DNA of 64,000 bases from Pneumocystis sp. 'macacae'. Lineage: Eukaryota; Ascomycota; Pneumocystomycetes; Pneumocystales; Pneumocystaceae. Both the position numbers and the translations under genes were made by a program. This document shows, one piece after another, positions 35,118 through 49,879 of this stretch; position 1 is the first letter of the stretch, and the number at the start of each line of letters is the position of its first letter. Location of the stretch: assembly GCA_018127085.1 (NCBI GenBank), contig CM030728.1, positions 124,001 through 188,000 of the forward strand. Reading direction: 5' to 3'. The notes below the pieces were generated by a model. That model worked only from the letters and a program-made list of their open reading frames with translations. It was not told the origin of the DNA and made no database searches.

Positions 35118-38100
35118 CTATTCTTTATTTTTAATAAGAATGTTACCTATTTTTTTAAATAATTCTTTAAGAACAATTCTTATTTCACAATCAATCCCAT
35201 CTCTTCCAAGAATATTAAGTCCAAAGTCATAAAATTCCTTAATATACTCTACAAACTTTATATATGTAAATTTAAAGGGTTTCAAAATTAAAAATCGTTC
35301 CTTACATCAACATCTTCAAATTTCATAAAAGAATTTAAACTTTCTACAATAACATGTTTCCATGCTTGAATATTTCGTAATTGTGATTCTATATCTAAAG
35401 AACAATATACTATAACAACTTTTTTAAAAATCCTATGCTAATTAAATTTAAAATATTTAATAAAAAAAGTTACATAATGAGTCTTTCTCTAATAATATCC
35501 TTATCCACTGGCTTGTTAAAAGTGTTAAAATATATTTTAAAAAGATTTGTAAAACAAATCGAGACACTATTGGTCTCCTGTCGTAATAAATTCGGTAAAT
35601 TCTTCATAAAACCTTAGTAATATTAAAAATTATTATATATATAGACACAATAACCATTTTTCCATAAATTTATTCTCAATTGTTTATCACTATTAAATTG
35701 TCGTGCAAAATTCCAGCTATTTTCCAATATATCTATTATACGCAAAAGTTCATTTAAAGGAATTCTAAGAATCACATCATCATTTTTGAGAATTTCGCCT
35801 AATGAATCAATTAAAGATAGTTGAATAATACATTTTAATATTAAGCTTCTTGACTTTTTCCTTTGAGAAATAGAAAGTTGATAAGGTTCAATTATATTAT
35901 TTTCATTAAATGCATCTGATATCTGTAATTGTCTAATTGGAGAAAAAAGATTATTGAGTGAAATATTACTGAGTTTCTGGGTTTCTATTAATGTTTCTAA
36001 ATACTAATTAGTTCTTTTTTTTAAAAATAAATATATACCAATCTTGTTAGAATCAATTTCAACATTATTTATATTTTCTACTTCTTTAGTAGTAGGAATA
36101 CATTCAAAAAGTTCATGTGCTGTAGTAGTTTCAAATAATATTTTGAAAGTATCAATAATTTGACACCAATGATTATCTTTTAAAACATCTACTTTCCGTA
36201 AAATTAATTGCTGAAAACAGTTTATACTAGTTTTCGCTAATACATCATTCTCTATACTAGATTAATACTTCTAATTAAAAAAATTATGATTTACCTTGAC
36301 ATGTACAAGTAACCAAAAATTCAAAAAACACATCCAACATTTTTTCAAGAATCCCAAAATATTTATCCAATAATTCTACTATATTTAAAAGACTTTGAAC
36401 CATTATATTAGAAATCCAAGAATTTAGATACTCTTGTGCATTGGCTTTAAATGTATCAGAGTGAGACTTAAGTATAACAAATATTGGAAAAAGTAATTGC
36501 CTACACACAGTGTCCCAAAATGTTGGTGTATAATTAGTACCATATAAAATCAATATACTAAATAAATAATTTAAAGCTCTAAATTATTTATTAATCTTAA
36601 CTTTATTAATAATAAATACTTCTTAGTACCTAGATCTAGTTTCTAAGTCTTCTCCTGTCATAAGAATGTCATAAAAGCCAAATAAAACAGGAAACCAGTA
36701 TTTAATCATAGAATCATCATCTAAGCTTTTTTCTTGATTTTTATATATTAATGGAGATTCCTGGTATTCTAAAACTTTATCAATAATTGACTTAAGAAGT
36801 TTCATCGATTCTATGCTAATTGCTTGATACTTGTCATTTTTTGAAAATTCCGTAAGACAAATAATAAGATCAGCAAAACTATTCTGAGACACGATAATAT
36901 CTAGATTTTCCTTAGATAGTTGTTTAACTATATTAAATGAAAAATTAACAATATTCTCTATATTTCATTAATAAGCACTAAAACTATAATAAAATACCGT
37001 ATTCTTCTCGCGCAGCAAATTGGAATACAGTAAACATTGTTCTCCAACCAGAACGAATATCATTTGCACGTGCTTGTATCATTTGTTGTAAACAAATTAA
37101 AACCTAAAGAAAATTAATTATTTTTTGAAACTATAATATTCTTACCATTTCTTTTACTTTCTCAATTGGATTATTTACTAATATATATTGAAAAGGTTTT
37201 AAAAAATCTTTTTGAAATTTGAAATATGAAAGCTCTTTTGTATCAAAAAATCTCATTGCTAATTGACGTAAAGAGTCTAAAGCAAAAAATACTACAACAA
37301 TATTTTGAAGACACCCGACCTAAAATAATTTAATTTCTTCTTTAAATAAAGAAAAATACTTTATTAAAGTGTTTACCCAAAATAATCCATAAGTTAGACC
37401 ATTCCATACGAATTCTAGCCATATTATAATATGATATTTCAACCAATTTTTGAAGACTAAACATTCTAGGATTTTCACTTGATCCAGAAGATTGTATTTC
37501 TTCCCAAGAAACCTCACTTAATGCACGAACAAAGTCTATAATAGCATTTCCTGATAAATGTGCACTTTGGGTGAATATTTTATCTACAAGATGAGTAACT
37601 TCTCTTGATCCAACCTCATCAGCAACAGCTTTATTATATGTAATTTGAGAATTTAGTTTTAAACGTAAACTTGAACGACCTAATTGAAATGATTGATTCC
37701 GTTGATATCCAGCTGGTGATATTTGCCTAGAACGTTTAATAACTATTATATTAAAAGGTTTTTACTCACGTTTTTATTTTTGCATTTCCAATATCAGGAA
37801 TAAAAAATTCATCAACGCCAGAATTTATAAGTTGGAATCTTTCTAATTGGCTAACACATATTAATACATCTTTCCATGATTCATTTAAACTGTTCCCTTC
37901 AGAAAGTGCTATTTCCAGAAGAGCTTTAATACTATCAACATTTTTTATTTTCATCTCATTTAAATTTCCAAGATTTGTAAATTTTGTTAAAGTACTAATA
38001 AATGCATTTTTTACAAATTTAAGATCAAACAAACATGATATTTGTATAGCAAGTTTAAATGCTTCAAGACATAACGAAACAATAATAGAGTCATCTTGTG

Positions 38101-41100
38101 ACTGCAAAAGATCGGATATACTAGCTAGAATTGGAATCCATGCAACTTCAAACATAGGTCCAACATGTTCAAAATGAGAAGCACTATAATAAATTGATGT
38201 TGGTTTCAAAGGTCCTTTCTTTTGAGATTTAAGGATGTTTTTAAAAAGGGTCTAATATATATATAATTTCAGAAGCAAAAAAAACAATATTACCTCAGTT
38301 TTATTAGCCATTTCTTCTGAAGCAGTCATGTACGTTTCACGTTGAATATTTCTACCGATTATCCCTAAAATATTACTAATATTTGGTGCAAATCCGTGAG
38401 ATGAGTGAGCTAATCCAGACATAAGAGCAGCATCTTGCTCATCCTTGAGTACAATTTCATTGTTTGATATTTCTTCATATATTTCAGTTAAATATTTTTC
38501 AGAAAGTGATTCTTCATCATTTATTTTGCCCGTGTTTTTTATAAAATCATTTAAAGACATACGTTTTTTAATATGGGGATTATGTAAATCTGTATTTAAA
38601 ATTATAACAGAATAGGCTAATATATATACTGTATCTATATATAAAATACAATTAAATAATTTTAATTAAAATTAGTTACGAACCCGCATTTGCAAATACT
38701 CCTGGATTGCAATTGATATAACGTTCGGCAAATTTAAGCATATAACGATCTATTTTTTGTGCTTCTCCTGGAAGCCTGAAAAATTGAAGAAATTTTCTAA
38801 GTGCATCTACAAATGACATTCGAGAAAAATCCATAAGATCAACAAAGGAATGCATTATTGAAATGTTTTCAGTATCCCTATAGAATATATTATTTTTGTT
38901 CAAGAGTTTAAAATATCTACCCTTCACCAAGATATTCACCTAACACTGTTTTGTTTAAACCTTCTGTTTCGTATAAAAAGGCAGCAATATTATTAGGAGA
39001 TAAAGACTTAATAAACTTATGCTCGTATAAAGCTTCAATACCCTAAATTATATTACTAAATAATATTATATTCCATAAAGAAAACCTTTTTGGGTTTAGA
39101 ATTAAACTCCTTAATACATTTAGAAAGAATGTTTTTTCTATGTTTTAAAGCTTCAAATATCTCTGGGTCATCTAAAATATTATTTTTTAATTTATTAGAA
39201 TGATCAACTGAATCCAAAGTAGTAGATCCAGTGATTAAAGACCGTTTAGAATCCTGCGTACGCTCATTAAAATTATTTTCATTTAGTGGCAATTCTTTAA
39301 ATTCAGTAGTAGCAGTTTTAACACCTTCTTGAGACCATGATACAAGTGACTGAAGAACAGAGACTATACATTTTAACGAGTTTAATTTCAAATTATATTC
39401 CATTGTAATTAAATTGTTTTCTAAATGTCCAGGTGTTGTTAGAATAGGTAATGGAGACATAGGCAAAGATGAATTGATAGATGATTTATTAGATACTTTC
39501 ATTGCATGTTGTTGGTATTGATTTGTTTGTAAAGGTGATGTTGCTACTTTAGATAAAATATTTATAATCCTAAAAAAATTAGTTTTTATTTTTTTCAAGG
39601 ACATATTTTCTTTTCATATATATTATCTAATGCACTACGATCGCAATCATAATTTAAATAAACTTCAACAAGAGCTTTAGGGTCATTTGATATTCTTTGT
39701 AAAATTTCAAGTAATGTTTGTTTTTGTTGGTAAGTTGAATTACGCATTTCTAATATAGGAAGAAAAATCTCTTTCAAAAATACTTCAATTTCAACCTTTA
39801 AAAGTTAATAATAGTTTCTATTTTTTCAAATAAATAGATACTTTTAACATCATTCTCATAGAACCTATCATTTTCCAAAATATTTCACAGCTAATATTAA
39901 ATACTTGTTGAACCGGACTAACAAAATTCCTTGTTAATGTAAGACATAAATATTCTTTAACTGCTTCTATAAACGTAACAGATGTTGAAAATATATAAAT
40001 TTCAATATTTTTAGATGTAAATATTTCCATATAATTACTTAAAATAGAATATATTAAATGCAATGAAAGAAGCTTCGATCTCATAGAATGTGATCTCAAA
40101 TCAGTAATACTATAAACCAGTTATGAAAAAAATATCCTAAAGATTACGTACTTTTCGTGAGGAGGTTGTTTTACAGATAATTTACAAAGAACTCGAAAAA
40201 GAATGAAAGCATCTCTTATAAATAATTGATTTTCGTCAAATTCATGTTTCTCTTTCTTATTAAAGTCATATAGATTTTGAGGAGACTTAAAACCTTCAAA
40301 TGAATTACTAATAACTCGTCAAATTTTTTCTATAAAAAATACAATGAAAAATACAAAATACTTTTCTCTGAAGAATCTGATTTAAAATTCGTTAGTTTTT
40401 CTTGAATAATATCTATATTAAGCGTTTCAGTGACAGAATCCCGTGTTTCAGAATCTATAATGTCAATATTAAGCTCTGAAGATTTATTTCTTTCTTCTGG
40501 AAAAGAAAGTGGCAAAGAAATAGAATCAGGAAGACTGTTATTTTCATTTTCTAAATTTTCTATGAATCTTATTTTAACTCTTCCAAAAATAGTATGAACC
40601 ATTTGAGTCAAAATTCCCTGTATTATTATCTGATTTGAAGTATTTTTACTTAATAAAAATATATTATATGTTTGACGAATTGCTTTTAAAAGAGTGTTTT
40701 GATGAATAATTGTTTTCGGGTTTTCATTTAATACAGCTGCTAGTAAAGCTTTTACAGTTTGTAATTGTACATGTGAATCAGTAATGTCCCCTTGAAAACA
40801 ATTACAAATAGTATCAATAACTTGTTCCATAATAGGCACAGTAGATACAGTTTCTTGTACTGATTTAATATCGTCACACGATTGTTGTATTGATGGTAGA
40901 GGATCAACGAAAAAAGAGTATGATAAAAGTTTCGATAAGCAATCTAAAGCAGATATAGTACATTGAGAAGAAAATGTTGCACATGCAAATTTTAAGGGTT
41001 TCAATATAGTACTTGGAGATGGAAAAGGATTTGTCTTTATAATATCTAAACATATAAATACGTTTCTCTTAAATAAATATTTAATTACCTAATGTTTTAG

Positions 41101-41623
41101 AAACAATATCTTTAAGTTGTCCATTTTTTTTAGCTTCTTTAGTTGTAAGAATAATCTCTAATGCTTGAATGACAAAAACAATGTACCCAAAACCAGATTT
41201 TTCATTAATTTCCATAGAATTGTAAATATGTGAAGAATATTTAAACCTTTCATCCTTTACATGATTCATAACATCCAAATCCTTATCTGTAGTACCCCTA
41301 GCAATATCTGATGCATTTGATGAGTTTCCTGATAACTCTTTAGTTGTTTCTTCGTATGTTTCTAAATGATTAAAACGTGATCCTTCTTTTTCATATAATA
41401 TATTTTCTTGGAATATTTCTTCTGAATTCTCTTCAGTATATTTTAAATTGTTCGAATTATCCAATTGTTTAGAATTTTCTAAAATATTATCTTCAATAAA
41501 TTTATTTGATTTTAAAATTTGAAAATGCTCTTATTTTTTATTAAAATAGCAATTCTTCTTTTTTATGAAGTACTTACCTTTTAAATATATACCAGTATTA
41601 GTATTTTCTTCATTATCTGTCAT
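35118..41623 (-). CDS. SEC7: ARF guanine-nucleotide exchange factor Sec7/BIG
   Basis: Large trans-Golgi exchange factor that activates ARF for vesicle formation. About 6.5 kb in well over 15 small exons, the most fragmented gene here. Start [15 protein letters not shown] at 41623; the first join gives [13 protein letters not shown]. The DCB/HUS region includes [20 protein letters not shown] and the HUS box [14 protein letters not shown] (about 39600-39660). The Sec7 domain follows: [17 protein letters not shown], then the glutamate finger [18 protein letters not shown] and [21 protein letters not shown]. Downstream HDS repeats run to the last exon ([19 protein letters not shown]), stop at 35118. 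Fission yeast has two such genes (sec71, sec72). Individual joins in the C-terminal half are not all resolved. Confidence 0.92.
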
Positions 41624-42512
41624 ATTCTTTATTTTAAAATATTTATTTTTAATTTTAAAGTATAATTTATAAAGAACCTTTAAAGGTTCGTGTTTTCGAT
41701 ATAGAAGATTGGTAAATTGAACTAGAGATACTAAGATATTTAATAGGAGAAAAATTTAAAGATAAAAAGCAACTATTATTGTTTTTTTTTCTTTTTGAAA
41801 AAATTTCAAAATATAATTTCTTTTTATTACTTTTGGAAAATATAATGTAAAATAAAAGTTTAAAATGTACAAAAGAAACGATATTTTTTTGATGTTTAAT
41901 TATTCAAAATACAATTTTGTAATTAGGAACTAATATTCTTGATTAACATTCTTATTTTTATTAAAGAAATATGATTGAAGAATTTTTGAAAATAATATTA
42001 GTATAAATGTTTTAATTAAAAAATATTTCTTTTATAAAATAGAACATATTAATATTGTTTTTAATGTTATGTAATTCTTTTAAATTTAAATTATTCGTTT
42101 TTCATAAAAAAATTACGTAAACGTAAATTTAACGATAAAATAACTAAAAATCATATCAAATGTTTTTTTATAAATTAATAAAAATCTATATTATATATAT
42201 TATATTATAAAATAAAATTTTTTAGTCAAATATCGTTTTCTAATAATAAAAAGTCTTAATTTTAGATTTTTTTACCAATATTTATTTAAAAAACAATTTC
42301 AAAAAATAGAATATATTATTTTTTAAAATATTTTTATCCATATATTTTTTCCTAGGAGCATACAATATGAAAATGTTTTAATAAATTATATTTTTCTTAA
42401 ATCATTTTTTAAGTAAATCTTATGAAAAGCCTTCGATTTTGATTTTTCTCTTTAACATTAAAAATTAAAATTATCTAAAATATTAAGAATTTGGATCAGT
42501 AAATTAATTAAA
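41624..42512. other. Intergenic, AT-rich divergent promoter
   Basis: 889 nt between the SEC7 start and the inferred PDH E2 start. Long A/T runs; no factor site or RNA gene recognised. Confidence 0.55.
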
Positions 42513-44145
42513 ATGAATTTAATTAAAAGGTCATGGATAAATTTAACGCATATCCATTTTTCAAACCTAAAAAATACTAAAAATATGTAAAATAAAAAAA
42601 GAAATCAATTAACTAAAAGTATTAACAATTGAATCAGATGTTCGCATCAAAGGTTTCAAACAGCAACATACACGATTTTAGACTTAAAAAGATGTTATGC
42701 ATCTAAACGTAAATATTTAGTCTTTTTTTATAATTTTAATCCAAGTTATTTAGCATTTCCTGCGCATCAAATTATAAGCATGCCTGCTTTGTCTCCAACA
42801 ATGTCTTCTGGTACAATTGGAACATGGAATAAAAATGTCGGTGATCGAATTTCTCCTGGTGAAATTTTAGTAGAAATCGAAACAGATAAAGCTCAAGTAG
42901 ACTTTGAATTTCAAGATGAAGGCTACATAGCTAAAATTTTACTTGAATCAGGAACAAAAGACGTAAATATAGGCTCAGTAAGTAATTATATTCTATTTAC
43001 AGTGTTTTATATCTATTTTAGCCCATAGCAGTCTTAGTAGAAGATGAATCAGATGTTGCAGCATTTTCTGATTTCACTATTAGTGACATAGAAGAAAAGA
43101 GCCCTTCTAAAAAAGAAGAAATACCAAATAAAAAAAATCTTCCTTCAAAAGAAATTAAAAGAGTAGAAGAAAATATATCATCTAAAGCTAAACCGGAATT
43201 ACATGATCGAGTATTCGCAAGCCCGGTTGCTCGAATGCTTGCTAAAGAAAAAGGGATTCAATTAGAAGATATCAAAGGATCAGGTCCTAATGGTCGAATA
43301 ATTAAAGTCGATATTGAAAACTATAAACCTGAAACCTCTACTACACAATTACCTGTCGATTTTAATACTTTATATACAGATATTCCATTGTCGAATATTC
43401 GTAGAACAATTGCTTCTCGATTAACCGAATCAGTGCAAAATACACCGCATTTTTATATTACTTTATCAATTCATATGGAAAAAGTTCTCAAATTAAGAGA
43501 AGCTCTTAACAATCGTTTAGATGATCAATATAAAATTTCAATTAATGATATAATTGTTAAAGCATCTGCTATAGCACTTCAGAAAGTTCCAGAAGTAAAC
43601 AGTTCATGGTTTGGAAGTTTTATTCGACAATATCATTCTGTAGATATATCGGTTGCTGTTGCTACACCAAATGGTCTTATTACACCTATTATTAAAGATG
43701 TTCAAAATAAAGGTCTTCTTACTATCAATAAACAAGTTAGGGAGCTTGCAAACAAAGCAAGGGATGGAAGACTTAAGCCTGAAGAATATCAAGTAATTCA
43801 ATAATCATAGAAACATTTTCTAATCAATATGTAGGGAGGAACTTTTACTATTTCAAATATGGGGATGTATGGTATCGAGCAATTTACTGCAATTGTATTG
43901 CCTTTAAATTTTAAAAATATATTAATCAAATTTTAGATTAATCCGCCTCAAGCTTCTATTTTAGCTGTTGGATCAATTGAAAATTTCCTTGTAGAAGACC
44001 TTAGCTCAGAAAAGGGATTTAAAACAGAAAAACGCATGAAAGTAACATTATCTTCAGATCATCGTATTGTGGATGGCGCTGTTGGCGCAAAATGGGCTAC
44101 TACTTTTAAGTCTACTCTAGAAAACCCACTAGATATGTTGTTATA
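42513..44145 (+). CDS. LAT1: Pyruvate dehydrogenase E2, dihydrolipoamide acetyltransferase
   Basis: Mitochondrial core subunit that passes acetyl groups from lipoamide to CoA. The start is inferred at 42513: a basic presequence ([19 protein letters not shown]), a 51-nt intron (42587-42637), then [21 protein letters not shown]. This avoids the in-frame stops met by any later ATG. A single lipoyl domain has the lipoylated Lys in [14 protein letters not shown] charged linker ([15 protein letters not shown]) leads to the E1/E3-binding domain ([19 protein letters not shown]). The catalytic domain ends with the active-site motif [15 protein letters not shown]. Further introns lie near 42979-43022, 43795-43838 and 43898-43936. 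Confidence 0.94.
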
Positions 44146-44257
44146 AACAGTTTCAAGTTTAACAAAGTCTTACTATATTTGTTTGTAAGTATAAATAATC
44201 ATCTTAACCATAATATACATACTTTTTCTTTTAAAAGGTCGCAAAACATGCAAACAT

Positions 44258-45193
<936 letters not shown>

Positions 45194-45411
45194 TTTGTTC
45201 ACTCCATCATCGTATCGCTCAAAAGTGACGTTGGTTGATTTTTTCTTAATCTTCATTCTCGAAAGTTTTTGATTTTTTAAAATCGTATTGATTTTTGAAC
45301 AAAGAAGGAATTTTGCTGCTAAATAAACTGTACTTCTCTTCAGGTTTATAGGAAATCTGAAAATGTTGTTTTTTTCTGTTTTTTTTTTAAACATTTTGAT
45401 TATTTTTTAGG

Positions 45412-48400
45412 TTTTTTATAAAAACAAATCAATGGAGAAATTCAAACTTAGTGAATAGTCCTTTGATTACATCTTCGTCATTGCATGTTCATAAGGATAC
45501 AATATTTCACTTGTATGTGTTTCCTTTTTTATTTTTATATCCTATTTGGATATATCTTTATCGTTTTAAATATGATGAATATATTAAATCAGAAGAATGG
45601 ACGTTTATTAGTCTTGGAGCACTTTTTTCTATTCAAAGTCTTTTATGGCTAAGTAAACATTGGAATGTTCATCTAAAGACTTTGCTAACAACGAAATTTG
45701 TATAAATGATCAGATAAATAAAAGATATATAGCTAAAAAATCCAGTGTCATGAGATTGAACGTGCACAATTAATCCGTATCACACCGATATCAAATCAAG
45801 GGTCTTCAGAAATTTGCACATTAAATCGTAAAATGGTGTGTTTTTTGTCAAAATCTATAGTATCTAATTCATATATATAGTTTAATAACGATTTGCCTCC
45901 TGAAATATCATTTTTATTTCAAAAGAAGAAATTCGTATATTCATATGAGGAAAAAAAGTTTAAAGAGCTTTCATTTAGAATTAATTCAAACCTTCTTATA
46001 AAAGATTTACAACATATGAAAGGGTTAACATCAGATAAGTTAATTGAATATGCCAAACATCATTACGGATATAATCGATTTGATATCCCTGTTCTTACAT
46101 TTATTGATTTATTTAAAGAACATGCTGTTGCTCCGTTTTTTGTTTTTCAAGTTTTTTGTGTTGCACTTTGGTGTCTTGATGAATATTGGTATTATTCTTT
46201 GTTCACATTATTTATGTTGGTATTGTTTGAATCAACTGTAGTGTGGCAAGTACGAATATAATTTCTAATATAACTAAATGAATTCTTATATTCTCAGAGA
46301 CAACGAACGCTTACCGAGTTTCGAACAATGTCCATTAAACCATATCAAATTTATGTTTATCGAAAACTTCATTGGATACAAGTTATGACAGATGAACTAT
46401 TGCCAGATGACATCGTATCCGTTTCTATTTCTGAAGAAGATCATGATGTACCTTGTGATATGGTTTTGTTATCTGGTAGTTGTGTTGTTAATGAAGCTAT
46501 GTTAAGTGGTGAATCTACACCTCTTTTAAAAGAAAGTATTTCTCTTAGGGATCCTGAGTCAGATCTTGATATTAATGATCTTGATAAAAATTCTTTATTA
46601 TTTGGGGGTACTAAAATTCTTCAAATACTGCCTTCAACAGATTCAACAATTCCTCTTGCTCCTAGCAAAGGAGTACTAGCGGTTGTTACTAAAACTGGGT
46701 TTGAGACTCAACAAGGCAATCTTGTAAGAACTATGATATATTCTACAGAAAGAATTAGTGCAAATAATCTTGAAAGTTTATTTTTCATTTTGTTTCTTCT
46801 TGTTTTTGCAATAGCAGCTAGTTATTATGTTTGGATGAAAGGTAAGCTGAATATTAAATTATATAATTATTTAAATAAAAAAGGTGTTGAAAATAATAGG
46901 AACAGATACAAACTTCTTCTTGATTGCATTTTAATTATAACATCAGTTGTTCCTCCAGAACTTCCTATGGAACTTTCATTAGCTGTTAATTCTTCTCTTG
47001 CTACTTTATTTAAGTTAGCCATTTTTTGTACTGAACCATTTAGAATACCGTTTGCTGGAAGAATTGATATTTGTTGTTTTGACAAAACGGGTACATTGAC
47101 TGAGGATAATCTTATAGTAAAAGGTGTTGCAGGGCTTAGGTATATTTTATTTCTAAGATTTAGAAATAATACTAAGTGTATAAGTGATAATTTAGAAGAA
47201 CTTGTTGACGTCAATTTGGTATCAAAAGAAACCATGTTAGTTCTTGGAACGGCACATTCTTTAATTAGACTTGAAAATGATAAGATTGCAGGCGATCCTA
47301 TGGAGAAGGCAACATTAGATGCATTAAAATGGAAGCTTGAAAAAAATAATATCATAAAGTCTTCTCATAAAAATTTTCAAGAAAGTAAAATAGAGATTGT
47401 TCGAAGATTTCAGTTTTCATTAGCCTTAAGGCGTCAATCAACTATAGTAACAATATTTGATCAGAAATCTAAAAGAACTTTTGTGGCAGTAAAAGGAGCA
47501 CCAGAAGTACTCCAAGAAATCTCAGTAGTTCCAAAGAATTATGAAAATGTCTATAAATATTTTACAAAAAATGGTAGTCGTGTTTTAGCTCTTGGTTACA
47601 AATTTCTTAAAGATCGAATGAGTATTTCTGAAATAAATTCTCTTTTAAGAGATGAAGTAGAAAGCAATTTAGTATTTGCTGGGTTTCTTGTATTTGGCTG
47701 TCCTTTAAAGAAGGACGCAGCAAGCACAATCAAAATGCTAAACGAATCTTCTCACAGAGTAAAAACTATAAATATACAAAAAATATTAACGGAATTAAGG
47801 TGATTATGATTACAGGCGATAATCCGCTTACTGCATGTCATGTTGCTCGTGAAGTCTATATAATCAAAAGAGACGTTCTAGTATTGGATGCACTTAGTGA
47901 TGTTTCTACTCATATTTCAGGTATTAGCACAAACATTGCAACTTATAGATTCATCTACTCATAGACCTTTGCTGGAAAAACATCGATGGCGATCTAGTCA
48001 TTCCAGTTAATATTAATGATCCTATTGACAAAGCTTTATTTAAAAGATATGACATATGTGTTACTGGATATGCTCTTTCGAAGTACAATGGTTCTAATCA
48101 AATAAACGATTTATTAAGACATACCTGGGTATATGCAAGAGTCTCTCCTATACAAAAGGTGAATATTCTAACCTATTGAAAATAGTATAATTTTTTAGGA
48201 ATACATCTTAACATCTTTAAAAGATGCCGGTTATATTACTCTTATGTGTGGTGACGGCACAAACGATGTAGGCGCCCTCAAGCAGGCACATATTGGCGTT
48301 GCTCTTCTCAATGGATCTGAAGACACCCTAAAACGGATTGCTGAGCATACGCGCAACCAAAAACTGAAAGAGATCTATGAAAAACAAGTTAGAATACTTG

Positions 48401-49687
48401 CCCGATTCAATAAACCACCACCTCCAGTTCCTTTACAAATTGCATACCTCTATCCTGAAGGTCCTTCCAATCCTCATCGCCAAGCTTCAATTCTTGCTCG
48501 CTCTAAGGAGCTTAAGAATTGTAAAGATTCTCTATCTAACGATCTCCCTACCTCTCAAAATGATTCTACAAAAAAACATGAAAACCTTAGTGAAACCCTC
48601 CTATCGACACTTACTCACCTCGATGATGAAAATGAACCTCCTACTCTTAAACTCGGTGACGCCTCGTGTGCTGCTCCCTTCACTTCCAAGCTTTCTAATG
48701 TTGTTGCGAGTATGTCATTTTTTATCTTTTTGTCAAATATTCAGTAAATAACCTTTACTAGTTGCTAATATCATTCGCCAGGGTCGTTGCACTCTTGTTG
48801 CTACCATCCAGATGTACAAGATCCTCGCGCTTAATTGCCTTATATCGGCTTATAGTCTCTCTGTTCTCTATCTTGATGGTATTAAGTTTGGCGACGGCCA
48901 GGTCACTCTGTCTGGCATGCTTATGTCTGCGTGTTTTTTATACATTTCCAAGGCCAAGGTATGTCTCTTATCTTTCTTTTATCTTATTCATTTTCATTTT
49001 TACACTTATCTTTTCCTTTTTGCAACTATTTTTTCTTATTCACACACATTTTCGTCATCTACAGTCATTTTTTATCATTTTTTATCATTCTCACAATAAT
49101 TAGCCCGTTCATGAACTTTCTAGAGAGCGTCCTCAGTCTAACATCTTCAATTTTTATATTGTTGGTTCCATTCTTGGTCAATTTATCGTTCATGTTACTG
49201 CCCTTGTTTTTATTAAGTATTATGTCGCACTTTTCGAGTATTTATACTACTTCTATAACTCCATTTTTACTGACACTGGTATTATAGGCCTCCACGTGCT
49301 GTTGATCTCGAGTCTGAGTTTGTTCCTAGTCTTCTTAACAGTGCAGTTTATCTTCTCCAGTTTATGCAACAGATTTCAACGTTCACTGTCAACTACCAAG
49401 GACGGCCGTTCAGACAATCTATTCGTGAGAACCGGCTCATGTATTATGGCTTACTTTCTGTTGCAGCACTTGCGTTTAGTTGCTCAACCGAATTTATTCC
49501 TGAAATCAACGCACGATTGCGTCTTGTCCATTTTGAACCGAGTTTTAAGGCTACACTGACTACACTTATGCTTGCTGATTATTTGCTGTGCCACCTTGTT
49601 GAACGTTTCTTTAAACGTTACTTTTTTAACAACCGCCCTAAGGACATTGTCTATACTGCAACTGATACTACTTCCACTAACAACTAA
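45412..49687 (+). CDS. SPF1: P5A-type ATPase (ER transmembrane-helix dislocase)
   Basis: Spf1/Cta4 family pump; known members extract mis-inserted helices from the ER membrane. Coding is open from 45412, but the initiator is unclear: ATG at 45363 joined by a GTTTTT intron ([10 protein letters not shown]) is the best guess. Early membrane segments ([15 protein letters not shown]), then [21 protein letters not shown], the TGES-type loop [22 protein letters not shown], the phosphorylated Asp in [10 protein letters not shown] and [16 protein letters not shown]. Ends [12 protein letters not shown]. Many introns; one at about 46842-46883 is 42 nt and stop-free, another at about 47757-47801. The last third (after about 48.2 kb) is clearly richer in G/C than the first part. 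Confidence 0.94.
46842..46883 (+). other. Stop-free 42-nt intron in the P5A ATPase gene
   Basis: GTAAGC...AAAAAAG, 42 nt, with no in-frame stop; removing it gives YVWMK|GVENN, nearer to the yeast spacing between the membrane helix and [18 protein letters not shown]. Retention would insert 14 residues in frame. Confidence 0.55.
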
Positions 49688-49746
49688 GCATTACACAGCA
49701 GCTCCAGATAGGATTTCTCATGATGGCACTCTAGCAACACTCATAT

Positions 49747-49879
49747 AATCTATGCAATCTGTACATGTACAATCTATATAAAATGTGTAATCTATATAAT
49801 TTGTATTACATAACCTGATCTGTACAATCTGTGCAATCTGTATAACATGTATAACCTGTATAATATATATAACCAGTAC
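49747..49879 (+). repeat. Degenerate 9-nt tandem repeat
   Basis: About a dozen imperfect 9-nt units, mostly AATCTGTAT, AATCTATAT, AACCTGTAT, AATCTGTGC and AATCTGTAC, broken by two small phase shifts (near 49765 and 49807). Just 60 nt past the P5A ATPase stop codon. Confidence 0.7.

Noticed and set aside
47757..47803. Stop in the middle of the P5A ATPase
   Set aside because: An intron (GTAAAA...TTAAG) removes it and restores [13 protein letters not shown].
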